Part shown: in pieces, positions 22,788 to 30,956 of the stretch
Layout: every line of letters starts with the position of its first letter
How positions within the stretch are numbered: position 1 is the stretch's first letter
Position numbers and translations under genes: made by a program
NCBI RefSeq assembly: GCF_019468465.1
Contig: NZ_CP080519.1
Coordinates: 10,347,001-10,411,000, forward strand
Direction of reading: 5' to 3'
Length of the DNA: 64,000 bases
Origin: Amycolatopsis sp. DSM 110486
GTDB lineage: Bacteria > Actinomycetota > Actinomycetes > Mycobacteriales > Pseudonocardiaceae
Notes under the pieces: generated by a model
The model's input: only the letters and a program-made list of their open reading frames with translations
Told to the model about the DNA's origin: nothing
The model's database searches: none

Positions 22788-24179
22788 TCAGCCCGCGTGG
22801 GACACCGGGGACACCGGAGTCACGTACGCCATCAGCTCGTCGAGGCCCGCCAGCCGGTCGAGTGCCCAGCACGATTTGACCAGCAGGTCGGTCGTCTGGT
22901 GGCCCAGCGTGGCGTCGCCCGCAGTCACGAGCTTGTCCTCCAGGTCGGCATCGGTGAGCGGGGCGGCGGGAGTCCCCTTGTTCTGTTCGACGGTGGACCG
23001 CAGCTCGGTCCGGTCGTGCAGGGTGATCCGGAGCAGACAGCCGCGTTTGGTCACCGCCTCGTCGGCCAGCACGGTGACCTTGTCCCGCAACGCCGCCACG
23101 ACCGGGTCGGCCACCACGGTGTCGGTGAACTCTGCCGGTCCGGCGTGCCGGCGGGTCAGCGCGGCGGCGACGCAGTGCGCCGTGCTGAACTTCGCCGCGG
23201 CCCCCGTTTCCGGCTGGGCGAGCGCGGTGACGGCCGCGGCGAACCCCGCCATCCGCACTTCGATCGCCGCCACCTCGGCCGGGTCGACGGGATCCAGCGC
23301 CAGCACCGCGTCGATCGCCGGGTGGGTCAGCGACGCGCTCGGATACAGCTTGTGGCCGTTGTCGAGCACGTGCCAGTGCGTGTCCGATCCGTCGGTGCCC
23401 AGCCCCTCGGTGAGCAGTTCCGGGTGCGGCCGGGGCGTGATCGCGCGCAGCAGCCCGCGCTCCCCCTCCAGCGCGGTGTCGGTGGAGGTAAACCCGTTCT
23501 CCGCCAGCAGGGCCGCCAGCACTCCGTCCATCGCGGCCTTGCCGGGGTGGATCGCCTTCGTGTCGCTGCCGTACACCTCGCGCACGCCCGCGGCCTGCGT
23601 GGCCGCGCAGCCGAGCGCGTGGGTCGTCGCTTCCGCGGACAGCCCGAGCGCGTTGGCCGCGGCGGCCGCGGCGGCGAGGTGGCCCGCGGTGCCGGTGACA
23701 TGCCAGCCGCTCTCGTAGTGCTGCGGCCCGGCCGCGCAGGCGACCCGCGCGCCCACCTCGAACCCGGCCACGTACGCGGCGACCAGCGCGGGCCCGGCCA
23801 GCCCGCGCGCCTGGCCGATGGCGAGCACCGCGGGCCACACGCACGAGCCGAGGTGGATGGTGGTGGCACTCGGGTTGTAGACGTCGTCGTAGTCGAGCAG
23901 GTGCGAGGTATACGCGTTGGCCAGCGCCGCGAACGGCGGGCTGGTGCGCAGCGTGGTGCCGACGACGGTGCACGGCCCGTCGCCGCCGACCGCGGCGACG
24001 ACACCGCGCAGCTTCGCCGCGGCCGGCTCACCGGACCCGGCCAGCGCGGCGGCCGTCCAGTCGACGAACGCGCGCCGGGCGTTGTGCACCACCGGTTCGG
24101 GCAGCGCGTCCGCGGTGATCGAGGCGCCGAACGCCGCGAGTTCGCGGGAACGGGTCAGTACTGGTTCGGTGGTGGTCAC
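22788..24179 (-). CDS. MmgE/PrpD family protein
   Basis: The 463-residue protein starts at a GTG with GGGGAG upstream, overlapping the tctC stop as GTGA. MmgE/PrpD features are present: helical N-terminal domain with ARRAFVDWTAAALAGSGEPA, then SHLLDYDDVYNPSATTIHLG, GFEVGARVACAAGPQHYESGWH, and the Lys-rich lid IHPGKAAMDGVLAALLAENG. The family includes 2-methylcitrate dehydratase, immune-responsive gene 1 aconitate decarboxylase and iminodisuccinate epimerase. With a Tct tricarboxylate importer in the same operon, a citrate, aconitate or substituted citrate-type substrate is likely. Convergent with the EamA gene, six bases apart. Confidence 0.9.
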   Translation of the reverse strand: MTTTEPVLTRSRELAAFGASITADALPEPVVHNARRAFVDWTAAALAGSGEPAAAKLRGVVAAVGGDGPCTVVGTTLRTSPPFAALANAYTSHLLDYDDVYNPSATTIHLGSCVWPAVLAIGQARGLAGPALVAAYVAGFEVGARVACAAGPQHYESGWHVTGTAGHLAAAAAAANALGLSAEATTHALGCAATQAAGVREVYGSDTKAIHPGKAAMDGVLAALLAENGFTSTDTALEGERGLLRAITPRPHPELLTEGLGTDGSDTHWHVLDNGHKLYPSASLTHPAIDAVLALDPVDPAEVAAIEVRMAGFAAAVTALAQPETGAAAKFSTAHCVAAALTRRHAGPAEFTDTVVADPVVAALRDKVTVLADEAVTKRGCLLRITLHDRTELRSTVEQNKGTPAAPLTDADLEDKLVTAGDATLGHQTTDLLVKSCWALDRLAGLDELMAYVTPVSPVSHAG

Positions 24180-25171
24180 TTGCTCCCCTGAGGCAATCGG
24201 GCGACGAGCGGTTTCATGGTTTCGGTGAACGTCGCGATCTGTTTCTTCAGCGCTTCCCCGGTGATGAACCGGGTCGCGTTGCCTTCGCTGCGCATGTACG
24301 CCGCCCAGGCCGGGGTCTTTACGAGCTTGGCGAAGATCCCGACGTAGTAGTCCACGGCCTGCTTGGACATGCCGGGCGGCCCGGCGATGCCGCGGAACTG
24401 CAACTGCTGGGGCAACCCGTCGGCGGACAGGCCCTGCTCGGTGAGCGTCGCCACGTCCGGGTAGGTCAGCGACCGGTGCGAGCCGAGCACGCCGATGATC
24501 TTCATCTGGTGCGCTGCCACCTGCTCGGAGAAGTCGGACTCCGCGCCGATCATCATCTGCGCGTCGCCGCGCAGCAATGCGGTGATCCGCGGCCCGCCGT
24601 CGGCGAACGACAGGTACTTCCACGTGGTACCGGCATCCTTTTCGTACTTCAGCGCCACCAGGTTGTCCACGGACGAGCTTGCCCCGCCCACCTGGACGAG
24701 CCTGCCGGGCTTGCGCTTGGCGTCGGCCACGAACTCGGCGAAGGTGCGGTACGGCGAGTTCGACGGCACCGCCACCACCTGCTGCTCCTCAGCCAGCTCG
24801 GCGATCGGCGTCAGATCGTCCAATGTGGCCGGTGCGTCCCCGGTGGCCATCCCGCTCACGACCCACTTCGACGTGAACGCGGCCACCACGTTGGTCTTCG
24901 AGCCACGGCCCGCCATGTACGCCATGGCACCGAGACCACCGCCCTGCGGCTTGCTGATCACCGGCCAGTTGTCGTCGATCAGCTTGGCCTGCTGCGCCAT
25001 CTTCACCAGCTCGCGGGCGAACACGTCGCTGCCACCGCCCGGCCCGGTGTCCACCACGAACTGGATGTTCACCGGCGTCCCGCCGCTCGCGGCGCCGACG
25101 TGGCACCCGGCCACCGCGCCGGCCACGAGGGCCAGGCCGAGCACCGCCGTCACCGGCTTGCGGACGTGCAT
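24176..25171 (-). CDS. tctC: Tripartite tricarboxylate transporter substrate-binding lipoprotein
   Basis: This 331-residue exported lipoprotein has a signal with lipobox AVAGC (cysteine near 23). The TctC/Bug fold follows: NIQFVVDTGPGGGSDVFARE, then ISKPQGGGLGAMAYMAGRGS, FVADAKRKPGRLVQVGGASS and GVLGSHRSLTYPDVATLTEQ. It captures a carboxylate outside the membrane for the TctAB permease. ATG at 25171 overlaps the stop of tctA by one base (TGATG). The gene order here is tctB-tctA-tctC-mmgE/prpD on one strand, with the IclR gene just upstream, so the operon is complete. Confidence 0.93.
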   Translation of the reverse strand: MHVRKPVTAVLGLALVAGAVAGCHVGAASGGTPVNIQFVVDTGPGGGSDVFARELVKMAQQAKLIDDNWPVISKPQGGGLGAMAYMAGRGSKTNVVAAFTSKWVVSGMATGDAPATLDDLTPIAELAEEQQVVAVPSNSPYRTFAEFVADAKRKPGRLVQVGGASSSVDNLVALKYEKDAGTTWKYLSFADGGPRITALLRGDAQMMIGAESDFSEQVAAHQMKIIGVLGSHRSLTYPDVATLTEQGLSADGLPQQLQFRGIAGPPGMSKQAVDYYVGIFAKLVKTPAWAAYMRSEGNATRFITGEALKKQIATFTETMKPLVARLPQGSK

Positions 25172-26724
25172 CAGCGTTCTCCTTCCGAGACGGTCACGAG
25201 CTCCGCGCCGGGGGCGGCGAGGGCGAGGGCGGCCCGGCGCTTGCGCTGCCGGCTGACAACCGCGAAGAGCACCACCGCGACGGTCACCCCGAGGATCGCG
25301 GCGGATACCGGGCGCTGCACGAAGATGAGCGGGCTGTCGTCCGAGAGCGTCAGCGACTGCCGGAGGGTGAGCTCGGCCTGGGGCCCGAGCACGAATGCCA
25401 TCAGCATCGGTGCACTCGGGATGTCGAGCTTGCGGAACACGTAGCCGAGCGCGCTGAACCCGAGCAGCAGCCAGATGTCGAACATCGAGCCGCGCACGCT
25501 GTAGGCGCCGACGATGGCGAGCACGAGGATCACCGGGTACAGCAGCCAGTACGGGATCCGCAGAATCTGCACCCACATCGGGATCAGCGGGAGGTTGAGG
25601 ACCAGCAGCGCGATCGTGCCGAGGTAGAGGCTCGCGATCACCGGCCAGCCGATCTCCGGGTGGTCGGTGAACAGCAGCGGACCGGGCTGCACGCCGTAGA
25701 GCACCAGCGCCGCGAGCATCACCGACGTGCTGGCGCTGCCGGGGAGCCCGAGGCTCAGCAAGGGGATCATCGCGCCGCCCGACTCGGAGTTGTTGGCCGC
25801 CTCCGGCCCGGCGACACCCTCGATCGCCCCCTTGCCGAACAGGTGCTTGCGCCGGGAGGTGTTCTTCACCAGCGCGTAGGACACGAACGAGCCGATGGTC
25901 GACCCGCCGCCGGGCACCGCACCGACGAAGAACCCGATCACGGAGCCGAGCGCGATGGCCACGCGCGAGCGGCGGAAGTCTTCCCGGTTCGGCAAGTAGT
26001 CACGCAGCCGCTTCGGGGCGACGAACGAGATGGTGGCCCCGCGTTTGCGCTGCAGGTTCACCAGAACCTCGCCCACGGCGAACAGGCCGAGGGTGAGGGT
26101 GAGAAACTCGATGCCGTCGTAGAGATCGATACTGCCGAACGTGTAGCGCTGGGTGCCGGTGAACAGGTCGACGCCGACGGTGGCGACCAGCAGGCCGGCG
26201 ACCATCGAGATGAGGCCCTTCACCGGCGACTTGCCCGCCATGGTCACCACGAGCAGCAGACCGAAGAGCATCAGCATCGCGAACTCGGGCGGGCCGAACT
26301 TCACGGCCACCGCCGCCGCGGCCGGGGCAGCGAAGGTCAAGGCGATCACCCCGACAGTGCTCGCGATGAAGCCGGAGATCGCGGACATCCCCATCGCGGG
26401 CCCCGCGCGGCCCTGTTTGGCGAGCTCGTGGCCGTCGTAACAGAGGACGACCGACGACGTCTCGGTCGGGATGTTCAGCAGAATCGCGGTGGTAGCACCG
26501 GCGAACTTGGCGCCGTGGTAGATCCCGGCCATCGTGATCAGGCCGGTCGTGGCGGGGAGCTGGAGGGTGAGCGGGAGCAGCACCGCGAGCGTCGCCGCGG
26601 GGTTGCCGAGGCCGGGCAGGATCCCGATCATCGTGCCGAGGATCGCGCCGATGATCACCCACAGCAGGTTCATCGGGGTCAGCGCGGAGGCGAACCCGTC
26701 AAGGAGGTTCGAGAACACGGACAT
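25171..26724 (-). CDS. tctA: Tripartite tricarboxylate transporter large membrane subunit
   Basis: The 517-residue membrane protein has about eleven membrane segments and typical TctA motifs: IIGAILGTMIGILPGLGNPA near the start, the ATTAILLNIPTETSSVVLCY motif with GHELAKQGRAGPAMG, and late FVGAVPGGGSTIGSFVSYAL plus ESGGAMIPLLSLGLPGSAST. These are the conserved helical-hairpin regions that form the sodium- or proton-coupled carboxylate site. ATG at 26724 has GAAGGGAC upstream. It works with TctB and the binding protein TctC. Confidence 0.95.
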   Translation of the reverse strand: MSVFSNLLDGFASALTPMNLLWVIIGAILGTMIGILPGLGNPAATLAVLLPLTLQLPATTGLITMAGIYHGAKFAGATTAILLNIPTETSSVVLCYDGHELAKQGRAGPAMGMSAISGFIASTVGVIALTFAAPAAAAVAVKFGPPEFAMLMLFGLLLVVTMAGKSPVKGLISMVAGLLVATVGVDLFTGTQRYTFGSIDLYDGIEFLTLTLGLFAVGEVLVNLQRKRGATISFVAPKRLRDYLPNREDFRRSRVAIALGSVIGFFVGAVPGGGSTIGSFVSYALVKNTSRRKHLFGKGAIEGVAGPEAANNSESGGAMIPLLSLGLPGSASTSVMLAALVLYGVQPGPLLFTDHPEIGWPVIASLYLGTIALLVLNLPLIPMWVQILRIPYWLLYPVILVLAIVGAYSVRGSMFDIWLLLGFSALGYVFRKLDIPSAPMLMAFVLGPQAELTLRQSLTLSDDSPLIFVQRPVSAAILGVTVAVVLFAVVSRQRKRRAALALAAPGAELVTVSEGER

Positions 26725-26746
26725 GCGAGGTCCCTTCGGTCCGCCG

Positions 26747-27286
26747 TCAGATCCCGAGCACGCCGGTGTCGAGCAGGCCGACCGGCAGCTGGATGGCCAG
26801 GAGGTCGACGAACAGCTCGTACAGCGCGATCGGCACCGCGAACGCGGCCACGAGCGGGAGCACACCGCGCCGGCGCTCGATGCCGAAGAAGAGGGCCAGG
26901 AGCAGGAGCACGGCGGTGACCACAAACCCGAACAACGGCATCACCGCCGCGGCCGCGGCGAAGGAAAGCCAGACCAGCGCCGGTTTCGGGATCCTTCGCA
27001 GCCCCGTCGGAGGTGGGCCGTCGTCCTCGGCGACGGCGGCCTTCGCGGCTTTCTCCACCTGGCTCACCGCCCCGCCGACGGCTCGCACCTCCACTTGCTG
27101 CGGGCGGGTGCCCTGCACGGCGAGGACACCGCCCAGCACCATGAGCGCGGCGGACAACGTCACCGGGAAGAACCCCGGGCCGAGTCCGCCGTCGGGCCCG
27201 AAGAAACCCATGCCGAGCGCCGGGATCAAGGCACCGACACCGACTATCGAGACGACAACACCGGAGACAACTTCGACTCTGCGCAC
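26747..27286 (-). CDS. tctB: Tripartite tricarboxylate transporter small membrane subunit
   Basis: The 179-residue protein has four hydrophobic segments with the TctB pattern: SGVVVSIVGVGALIPALGMG, FGPDGGLGPGFFPVTLSAAL, then ALVWLSFAAAAAVMPLFGFV and FGIERRRGVLPLVAAFAVPI. GTG at 27286 is preferred because GGAGG lies eight bases before it, although the frame is open 14 codons further upstream. It is the first gene of the tct operon; candidate IclR sites lie directly upstream. Confidence 0.9.
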   Translation of the reverse strand: MRRVEVVSGVVVSIVGVGALIPALGMGFFGPDGGLGPGFFPVTLSAALMVLGGVLAVQGTRPQQVEVRAVGGAVSQVEKAAKAAVAEDDGPPPTGLRRIPKPALVWLSFAAAAAVMPLFGFVVTAVLLLLALFFGIERRRGVLPLVAAFAVPIALYELFVDLLAIQLPVGLLDTGVLGI

Positions 27287-27300
27287 TTCAGTCCTCCATT

Positions 27301-27319
27301 GGACAGAAATGATGTCTGC
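27301..27319. promoter_or_regulatory. Candidate IclR operator upstream of tctB
   Basis: CAGA at 27304-27307 and TCTG at 27315-27318 form an inverted repeat, and the 11-base sequence ATGATGTCTGC at 27309-27319 recurs inverted at 28180-28190 by the IclR start codon. GGACAG at 27301-27306 also occurs in the palindrome at 28259-28277. Sharing of these elements by three promoters points to a common operator. Confidence 0.45.
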
Positions 27320-27401
27320 AAGACGCACAGACTAGGAGCCGGTCTCCGGGCGGTCAAGACCACTGCGGCGGCGCGCGGACGACGCCGGCGGGGCACGAGG
27401 A

Positions 27402-28190
27402 TCAGTCCGACACCTCGCGGAACTCGTCGCGGACTTCCCGCAGCGCCCGCACGATATGGGTCTCGATCCGGGGGTTGAGCCTGCTCACCGGCACCGCCAC
27501 GGCGATGGCGGCCACGGCGTGCCCGGCCTTGTTGAGCAGCGCGATCGCGACAGACCCGACACCTTCTTCACTCTCTTCGGAGTTGGTGGCGTATCCGCGG
27601 GCCCGCACCTCGTCCAGAGAGGCGTCGAGCGCGCGCATCGAGCGCAGCGATTGGCCGGTCTGCGCGGCGAGGTTGCCGTCCGGGTAGAGCGCGTGCACCT
27701 CGTCTTCGGACAACGCCGCGAGCAGCGCCTTGCCGGCCGACGTGCAGTGCGCGGGCAGCGCTTTCCCGGTGCGCGCGGCGACGCGCAGGGCCCGGTCGCA
27801 CTCGACCGAGTCGAGGAACCTCGCCTGGTTGCCCTCGAGCGCGACCAGGTGGATGGTCTCCTCGAACTCTTCGGACAGCCGCACGAGGAAGGGCCGCACC
27901 TCGGCGCGCACGTCCATGTTCTGCACCACGGCGAGGCCGATCTCGACGAGCGTCGGACCCGGCCGGTACGTGCGGCTTCCCTTGTCCTGGCGCACGAAAC
28001 CGTGGTGCACGAGCATCGCGAGCAGCCGGTGCGCGGTGGAGTGCGCGACCCCGAGGTAGGCGCACGCCTCCGTGAGCCGCACGGACTTGCGCTCCCGGAA
28101 GAGCAGCAGCAGTCGCAGGGCGTTGTCCACCGACGAGATCGGGTAGCTCGGCGCGGAAGCCGCCTCATCTTTCTCCATAGCAGACATCAT
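27402..28190 (-). CDS. IclR-family transcriptional regulator
   Basis: The 262-residue protein has an N-terminal winged helix (about 18-80: SSVDNALRLLLLFRERKSVR, then LGVAHSTAHRLLAMLVHHGF) and the C-terminal IclR ligand domain with TIHLVALEGNQARFLDSVEC, AHCTSAGKALLAAL and RARGYATNSEESEEGVGSVA. IclR proteins respond to small carboxylates and often control catabolic operons. It lies directly upstream of the tct operon on the same strand and divergent from the VOC gene. The start could be ATG at 28190, 28187 or 28178; none has a good ribosome site. The first ATG overlaps its own candidate operator, suggesting autoregulation. Confidence 0.93.
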   Translation of the reverse strand: MMSAMEKDEAASAPSYPISSVDNALRLLLLFRERKSVRLTEACAYLGVAHSTAHRLLAMLVHHGFVRQDKGSRTYRPGPTLVEIGLAVVQNMDVRAEVRPFLVRLSEEFEETIHLVALEGNQARFLDSVECDRALRVAARTGKALPAHCTSAGKALLAALSEDEVHALYPDGNLAAQTGQSLRSMRALDASLDEVRARGYATNSEESEEGVGSVAIALLNKAGHAVAAIAVAVPVSRLNPRIETHIVRALREVRDEFREVSD

Positions 28191-28258
28191 AAGGATGTTC
28201 TTCTACTAACGCGACATGTTCCCTTGACCCGTGCCGCGGACCCGCCTAATGTCCTCAA

Positions 28259-28277
28259 CTGTCCGCTCTATGGACAG
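28259..28277. promoter_or_regulatory. Perfect 6-7-6 palindrome upstream of the VOC gene
   Basis: CTGTCC, seven bases, GGACAG. It lies 30 bp before the VOC gene start and about 70 bp before the divergent IclR gene start. The GGACAG half also occurs at the tctB promoter (27301-27306). A binding site for the IclR protein is the simplest reading. Confidence 0.5.
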
Positions 28278-28306
28278 AGTTTCTTACATGAGGACATGGA
28301 GGACCG

Positions 28307-28702
28307 ATGAGGATCCGGCACATGGGCATCGTGACCAAGGACCTGGAGAAGACGGCGACCTTCTACGAGAAGGTCTTCGGCTTCAAGCGCCTCGGTGACG
28401 TGCGGACACCCGGACACTACCCGGGCAAGGCACTCGACCTGTCCGACGGCGAGGTGAACTACTCGCTGCTCTGCCCGGACGAGCGCGTCGAAACGGCACC
28501 GTGGGCGCAGGGCACCCTCGGCCCCAACCACATCGGTGTCGAGATCGCCGACACCGCTGCCGTGGTCGACTCCCTCAAGGACTTCGGCATCGAAATCTAC
28601 GGCGAGGACAAGGAGCAGTGGCCCCCGCGGTTCTTCAAGTTCCTCGACCCGGACGGCGTCGAGATCGACGTGGCGACGCCCGACCGTAGCTGGAAGTTCT
28701 GA
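28307..28702 (+). CDS. VOC superfamily (glyoxalase/dioxygenase-type) metalloenzyme
   Basis: The 131-residue protein is a single VOC domain made of two beta-alpha-beta-beta-beta units. Possible metal ligands are H5 (IRHMGIV), H75 (GPNHIGVEI) and E120 (DPDGVEIDV), plus an intermediate acidic residue. The KDLEKTATFYEKVFGF start is characteristic. ATG at 28307 has GGAGG upstream. Such enzymes may be lyases, epimerases (methylmalonyl-CoA epimerase type), dioxygenases or resistance proteins, so reaction cannot be read. It is divergent from IclR and near the tct/PrpD operon, suggesting a role in the same carboxylate pathway. Confidence 0.88.
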   Translation: MRIRHMGIVTKDLEKTATFYEKVFGFKRLGDVRTPGHYPGKALDLSDGEVNYSLLCPDERVETAPWAQGTLGPNHIGVEIADTAAVVDSLKDFGIEIYGEDKEQWPPRFFKFLDPDGVEIDVATPDRSWKF

Positions 28703-28743
28703 CCGGATCAGCAGGAGAGGCCGACGACGCGATCGGGGGATCG

Positions 28744-29370
28744 ATGACGGCGACCGGACGCGCACGGCGTCGGTCCTCCGATCGGCGCTGGCCGGCGGTG
28801 TTCTTCGCCTTCGCGAGGATCGGGGCGACGTCGTTCGGCGGCGGCAGCGCGACCATCGCCGCCATGCGGCGCACGAGCCTGCGGCGGGGCTGGCTCACCG
28901 AGGACGAGTTCCTCGACACCGTGGTGCTGAGCAGGCTGACACCCGGCATCACGATCCTCGCGCAGGTGCTGCTCATCGGCCGCGCCGTGGCGGGGCTCGC
29001 CGGCATGGCGGCGGCAATGCTCGGGCTGATGGCGCCGTCGATCACCATCACGATCGCGCTCGCGTGGTGCTACACCCGCGTGGCGGACCTGCCCGGCGCG
29101 GCCGGTCCGCTCGCGGCTGTGGCGGCGGTCGCCGCCGGGTTCGCGATCGCCCTGGCGCTGCAACTGGTCCGCGACGTCCTGCGCCGCGGCCGGCTGCTGC
29201 GCGGTTTCCTCTGCTACGGCGCGTTCCTGGTGCTCGCGCTGCTGATCGACAACCCGCTGGTGCTGATGGGCATCGCGGTGCTGGCCGCGCTCGTGGCACC
29301 CCAGGTGTTCACGACCGGCCACAGTGGACCGGACGGCGACGGGGAGGGCGCGCACGGCGATGCGGATTGA
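28744..29370 (+). CDS. Chromate transporter, short CHR-domain protein, first subunit
   Basis: The 208-residue membrane protein has one CHR domain with the signature FAFARIGATSFGGGSATIAA, EDEFLDTVVLSRLTPGITIL and about six hydrophobic segments. Short-chain ChrA proteins work as heteromeric pairs, and the partner follows immediately, overlapping by eleven bases. In classic systems they export chromate; other anions are possible. ATG at 28744 has GGGGGATC upstream. It is 41 bp after the VOC gene and may be co-transcribed with it. The last 20 residues are acidic and Gly/Asp-rich. Confidence 0.88.
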   Translation: MTATGRARRRSSDRRWPAVFFAFARIGATSFGGGSATIAAMRRTSLRRGWLTEDEFLDTVVLSRLTPGITILAQVLLIGRAVAGLAGMAAAMLGLMAPSITITIALAWCYTRVADLPGAAGPLAAVAAVAAGFAIALALQLVRDVLRRGRLLRGFLCYGAFLVLALLIDNPLVLMGIAVLAALVAPQVFTTGHSGPDGDGEGAHGDAD

Positions 29371-29863
29371 CCAGCTCTTCGTCGCCGTGTTCCTGGCGAG
29401 CCTGCTCGGCTTCGGCGGGCTCGGCTCCCTGCCGGTGCTGCGGGGCCAGCTGACCGCGGCCGGCGTCGCACCCGACGCGCTGATCCTGCAGTCGCTCGCG
29501 GTGGGCAACATCAGCCCCGGCCCCAACGGGCTCTACCTCGTGGTGATCGGGTACTTCACCCACGGCACGGTGGGCGCACTGGTGGCATTCGCGGCGGTGC
29601 TGCTACCGCCGATGCTCGTGCTCGTGCTGGAGCGCGTGCGCAGCCGCCTGGTCCACAACAGACGGTTCCACGCCGTGCTGCAATCGCTCAGCCTCATGGT
29701 CATCGCGCTGCTCACGGTGTCCAGCGGCTCTCTCGCCGCCCACGCGACCACCGGCTGGCTGACGGGCGCCCTGGTCGCCGCGGGCACCGTGCTCCTGCTC
29801 GCGCGCGTGCCATCATTGGTGGGGGTGCTTCTCGCGGTGGGGCTGGGTTTCTTCCTCACGTGA
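29360..29863 (+). CDS. Chromate transporter, short CHR-domain protein, second subunit
   Basis: The 167-residue membrane protein carries the second CHR domain. It begins MRIDQLFVAVFLASLLGFGG, then LGSLPVLRGQLTAAGVAPDA and LAVGNISPGPNGLYLVVIGY, which is the typical GNxxPGPxG motif of the family. ATG at 29360 is inside the last codons of the first subunit gene. Together the two form the split-gene transporter seen in Bacillus ywrA/ywrB-type systems. Convergent with a small membrane protein gene, seven bases away. Confidence 0.88.
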   Translation: MRIDQLFVAVFLASLLGFGGLGSLPVLRGQLTAAGVAPDALILQSLAVGNISPGPNGLYLVVIGYFTHGTVGALVAFAAVLLPPMLVLVLERVRSRLVHNRRFHAVLQSLSLMVIALLTVSSGSLAAHATTGWLTGALVAAGTVLLLARVPSLVGVLLAVGLGFFLT

Positions 29864-29870
29864 CGGCGGT

Positions 29871-30284
29871 TCAGCGCCCCGGACCACCCCGGCCACGCCC
29901 GCCACCGTCATCGCCACCGCGGCCACCGCCGTGATCGTCGCCGGGTTCCGAGGCACGGGTCGTGGTGTTCTCGCCGCGATGCCCTTCGCCCGCGCCAGGA
30001 TTGTCGCCGGCGTGCGGGTTGTCGTCCGACGGCGGGGTCGACACCGCCGTGACGAGCGGAGGCGGCGGGATCCACAACGGGGCCGGCGCGTTCGCCGTGC
30101 TGCCCGGGTCCACGAGCGACCACACGGCCGTGCCGCCCCACACGATCCCGGCCGCGGCGCCGGCCGCCACCACGGCTCCGGCGAGAGCGCCGAGCGCCTG
30201 CCGCCCCCGCCGGGGCGCGCGTGGGCCGGCGTCGGCGCGGGTCTCGAACGCCACGGGCCGGGTGTCGGCGGCGGGATCGGTCAC
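29871..30284 (-). CDS. Small membrane protein with Pro- and Gly-rich tail
   Basis: The 137-residue protein has an Arg-rich cytoplasmic N-terminus, one membrane segment (LGALAGAVVAAGAAAGIVWG, about residues 30-55) and an outside tail rich in Pro, Asp and Gly, ending in repeated GGGRG units. It has no catalytic motif. GTG at 30284 is chosen for its upstream GAGGATGAGG; an ATG at 30320 is also in frame. The gene ends eight bases after the chromate transporter stop, on the opposite strand. Such low-complexity actinobacterial proteins are usually poorly conserved. No function assigned. Confidence 0.55.
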   Translation of the reverse strand: MTDPAADTRPVAFETRADAGPRAPRRGRQALGALAGAVVAAGAAAGIVWGGTAVWSLVDPGSTANAPAPLWIPPPPLVTAVSTPPSDDNPHAGDNPGAGEGHRGENTTTRASEPGDDHGGGRGGDDGGGRGRGGPGR

Positions 30285-30332
30285 CGCCTCATCCTCGCGA
30301 TCACCCGAGTGCGGCGCCATTGTCCGGTGGTC

Positions 30333-30956
30333 CTAGTACCGGTCGGCGTGCCGCTGTGCCCACAGCGCCGCCTGCGTCCGGTCGGTGACGCCGAGCCGCT
30401 GGTAGACGTTGGTCAGGTGCGCCTTCACGGTCCGCTCGGTGATCCCGAGGCGGCGCGCGATGGACTTGTTCGGCAGCCCTTCGCCGACCATGCGCAGCAC
30501 CTCGCGCTCGCGGTCGGTCAGCTTCGCCGCGGGCTGCGCGGCCCGCCGATCGCTCAGCAGGACCCGCGCCGCCTTCGGGTCCAGTGGCGAGCCGCCGGCC
30601 ACGATCTCGCGGATGCCGGCCAGGATCGCCTCCGGCTCGCTGTGCTTGAGCAGGTAGCCCTCGGCACCGGCGCGCAGTGCGTCGAGGATCCGCGCCTGGT
30701 CGGAGAACGATGTGAGCACCAGGACGTGCGTCTCGGGGTTGGCCTCGACGATCCGCGCCGTGGCCGCGACCCCGTCGGTGCCGGGCATCGACAGGTCCAT
30801 CAGCACCACGTCCGGACCCAGCTCCGCCGCTAGCGCCACGGCCTCCTCGCCGTCGCCCGCGGCGCCGACCAGCTGCAGGTCGCCCGCGGTGCTCAACAGC
30901 TGGGTGAGGCCGGTCCGCACGATGGCGTGGTCGTCGGCTATCAGCACTCGGATCAC
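30333..30956 (-). CDS. NarL-family response regulator
   Basis: The 207-residue protein has a receiver domain with D8-D9, phosphoacceptor D54 (VVLMDLSMPGTDG), TSFSD and K104 (GYLLKHS), followed by the LuxR helix-turn-helix (LTDREREVLRMVGEGLPNKS, then ITERTVKAHLTNVYQRLGV). The GTG start at 30956 overlaps the kinase gene stop as GTGA, so the two are coupled. This is the usual layout for the HisKA_3/NarL pairs of actinomycetes. Since the kinase gene seems to be broken, the regulator may now act independently of its partner. Confidence 0.93.
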   Translation of the reverse strand: MIRVLIADDHAIVRTGLTQLLSTAGDLQLVGAAGDGEEAVALAAELGPDVVLMDLSMPGTDGVAATARIVEANPETHVLVLTSFSDQARILDALRAGAEGYLLKHSEPEAILAGIREIVAGGSPLDPKAARVLLSDRRAAQPAAKLTDREREVLRMVGEGLPNKSIARRLGITERTVKAHLTNVYQRLGVTDRTQAALWAQRHADRY

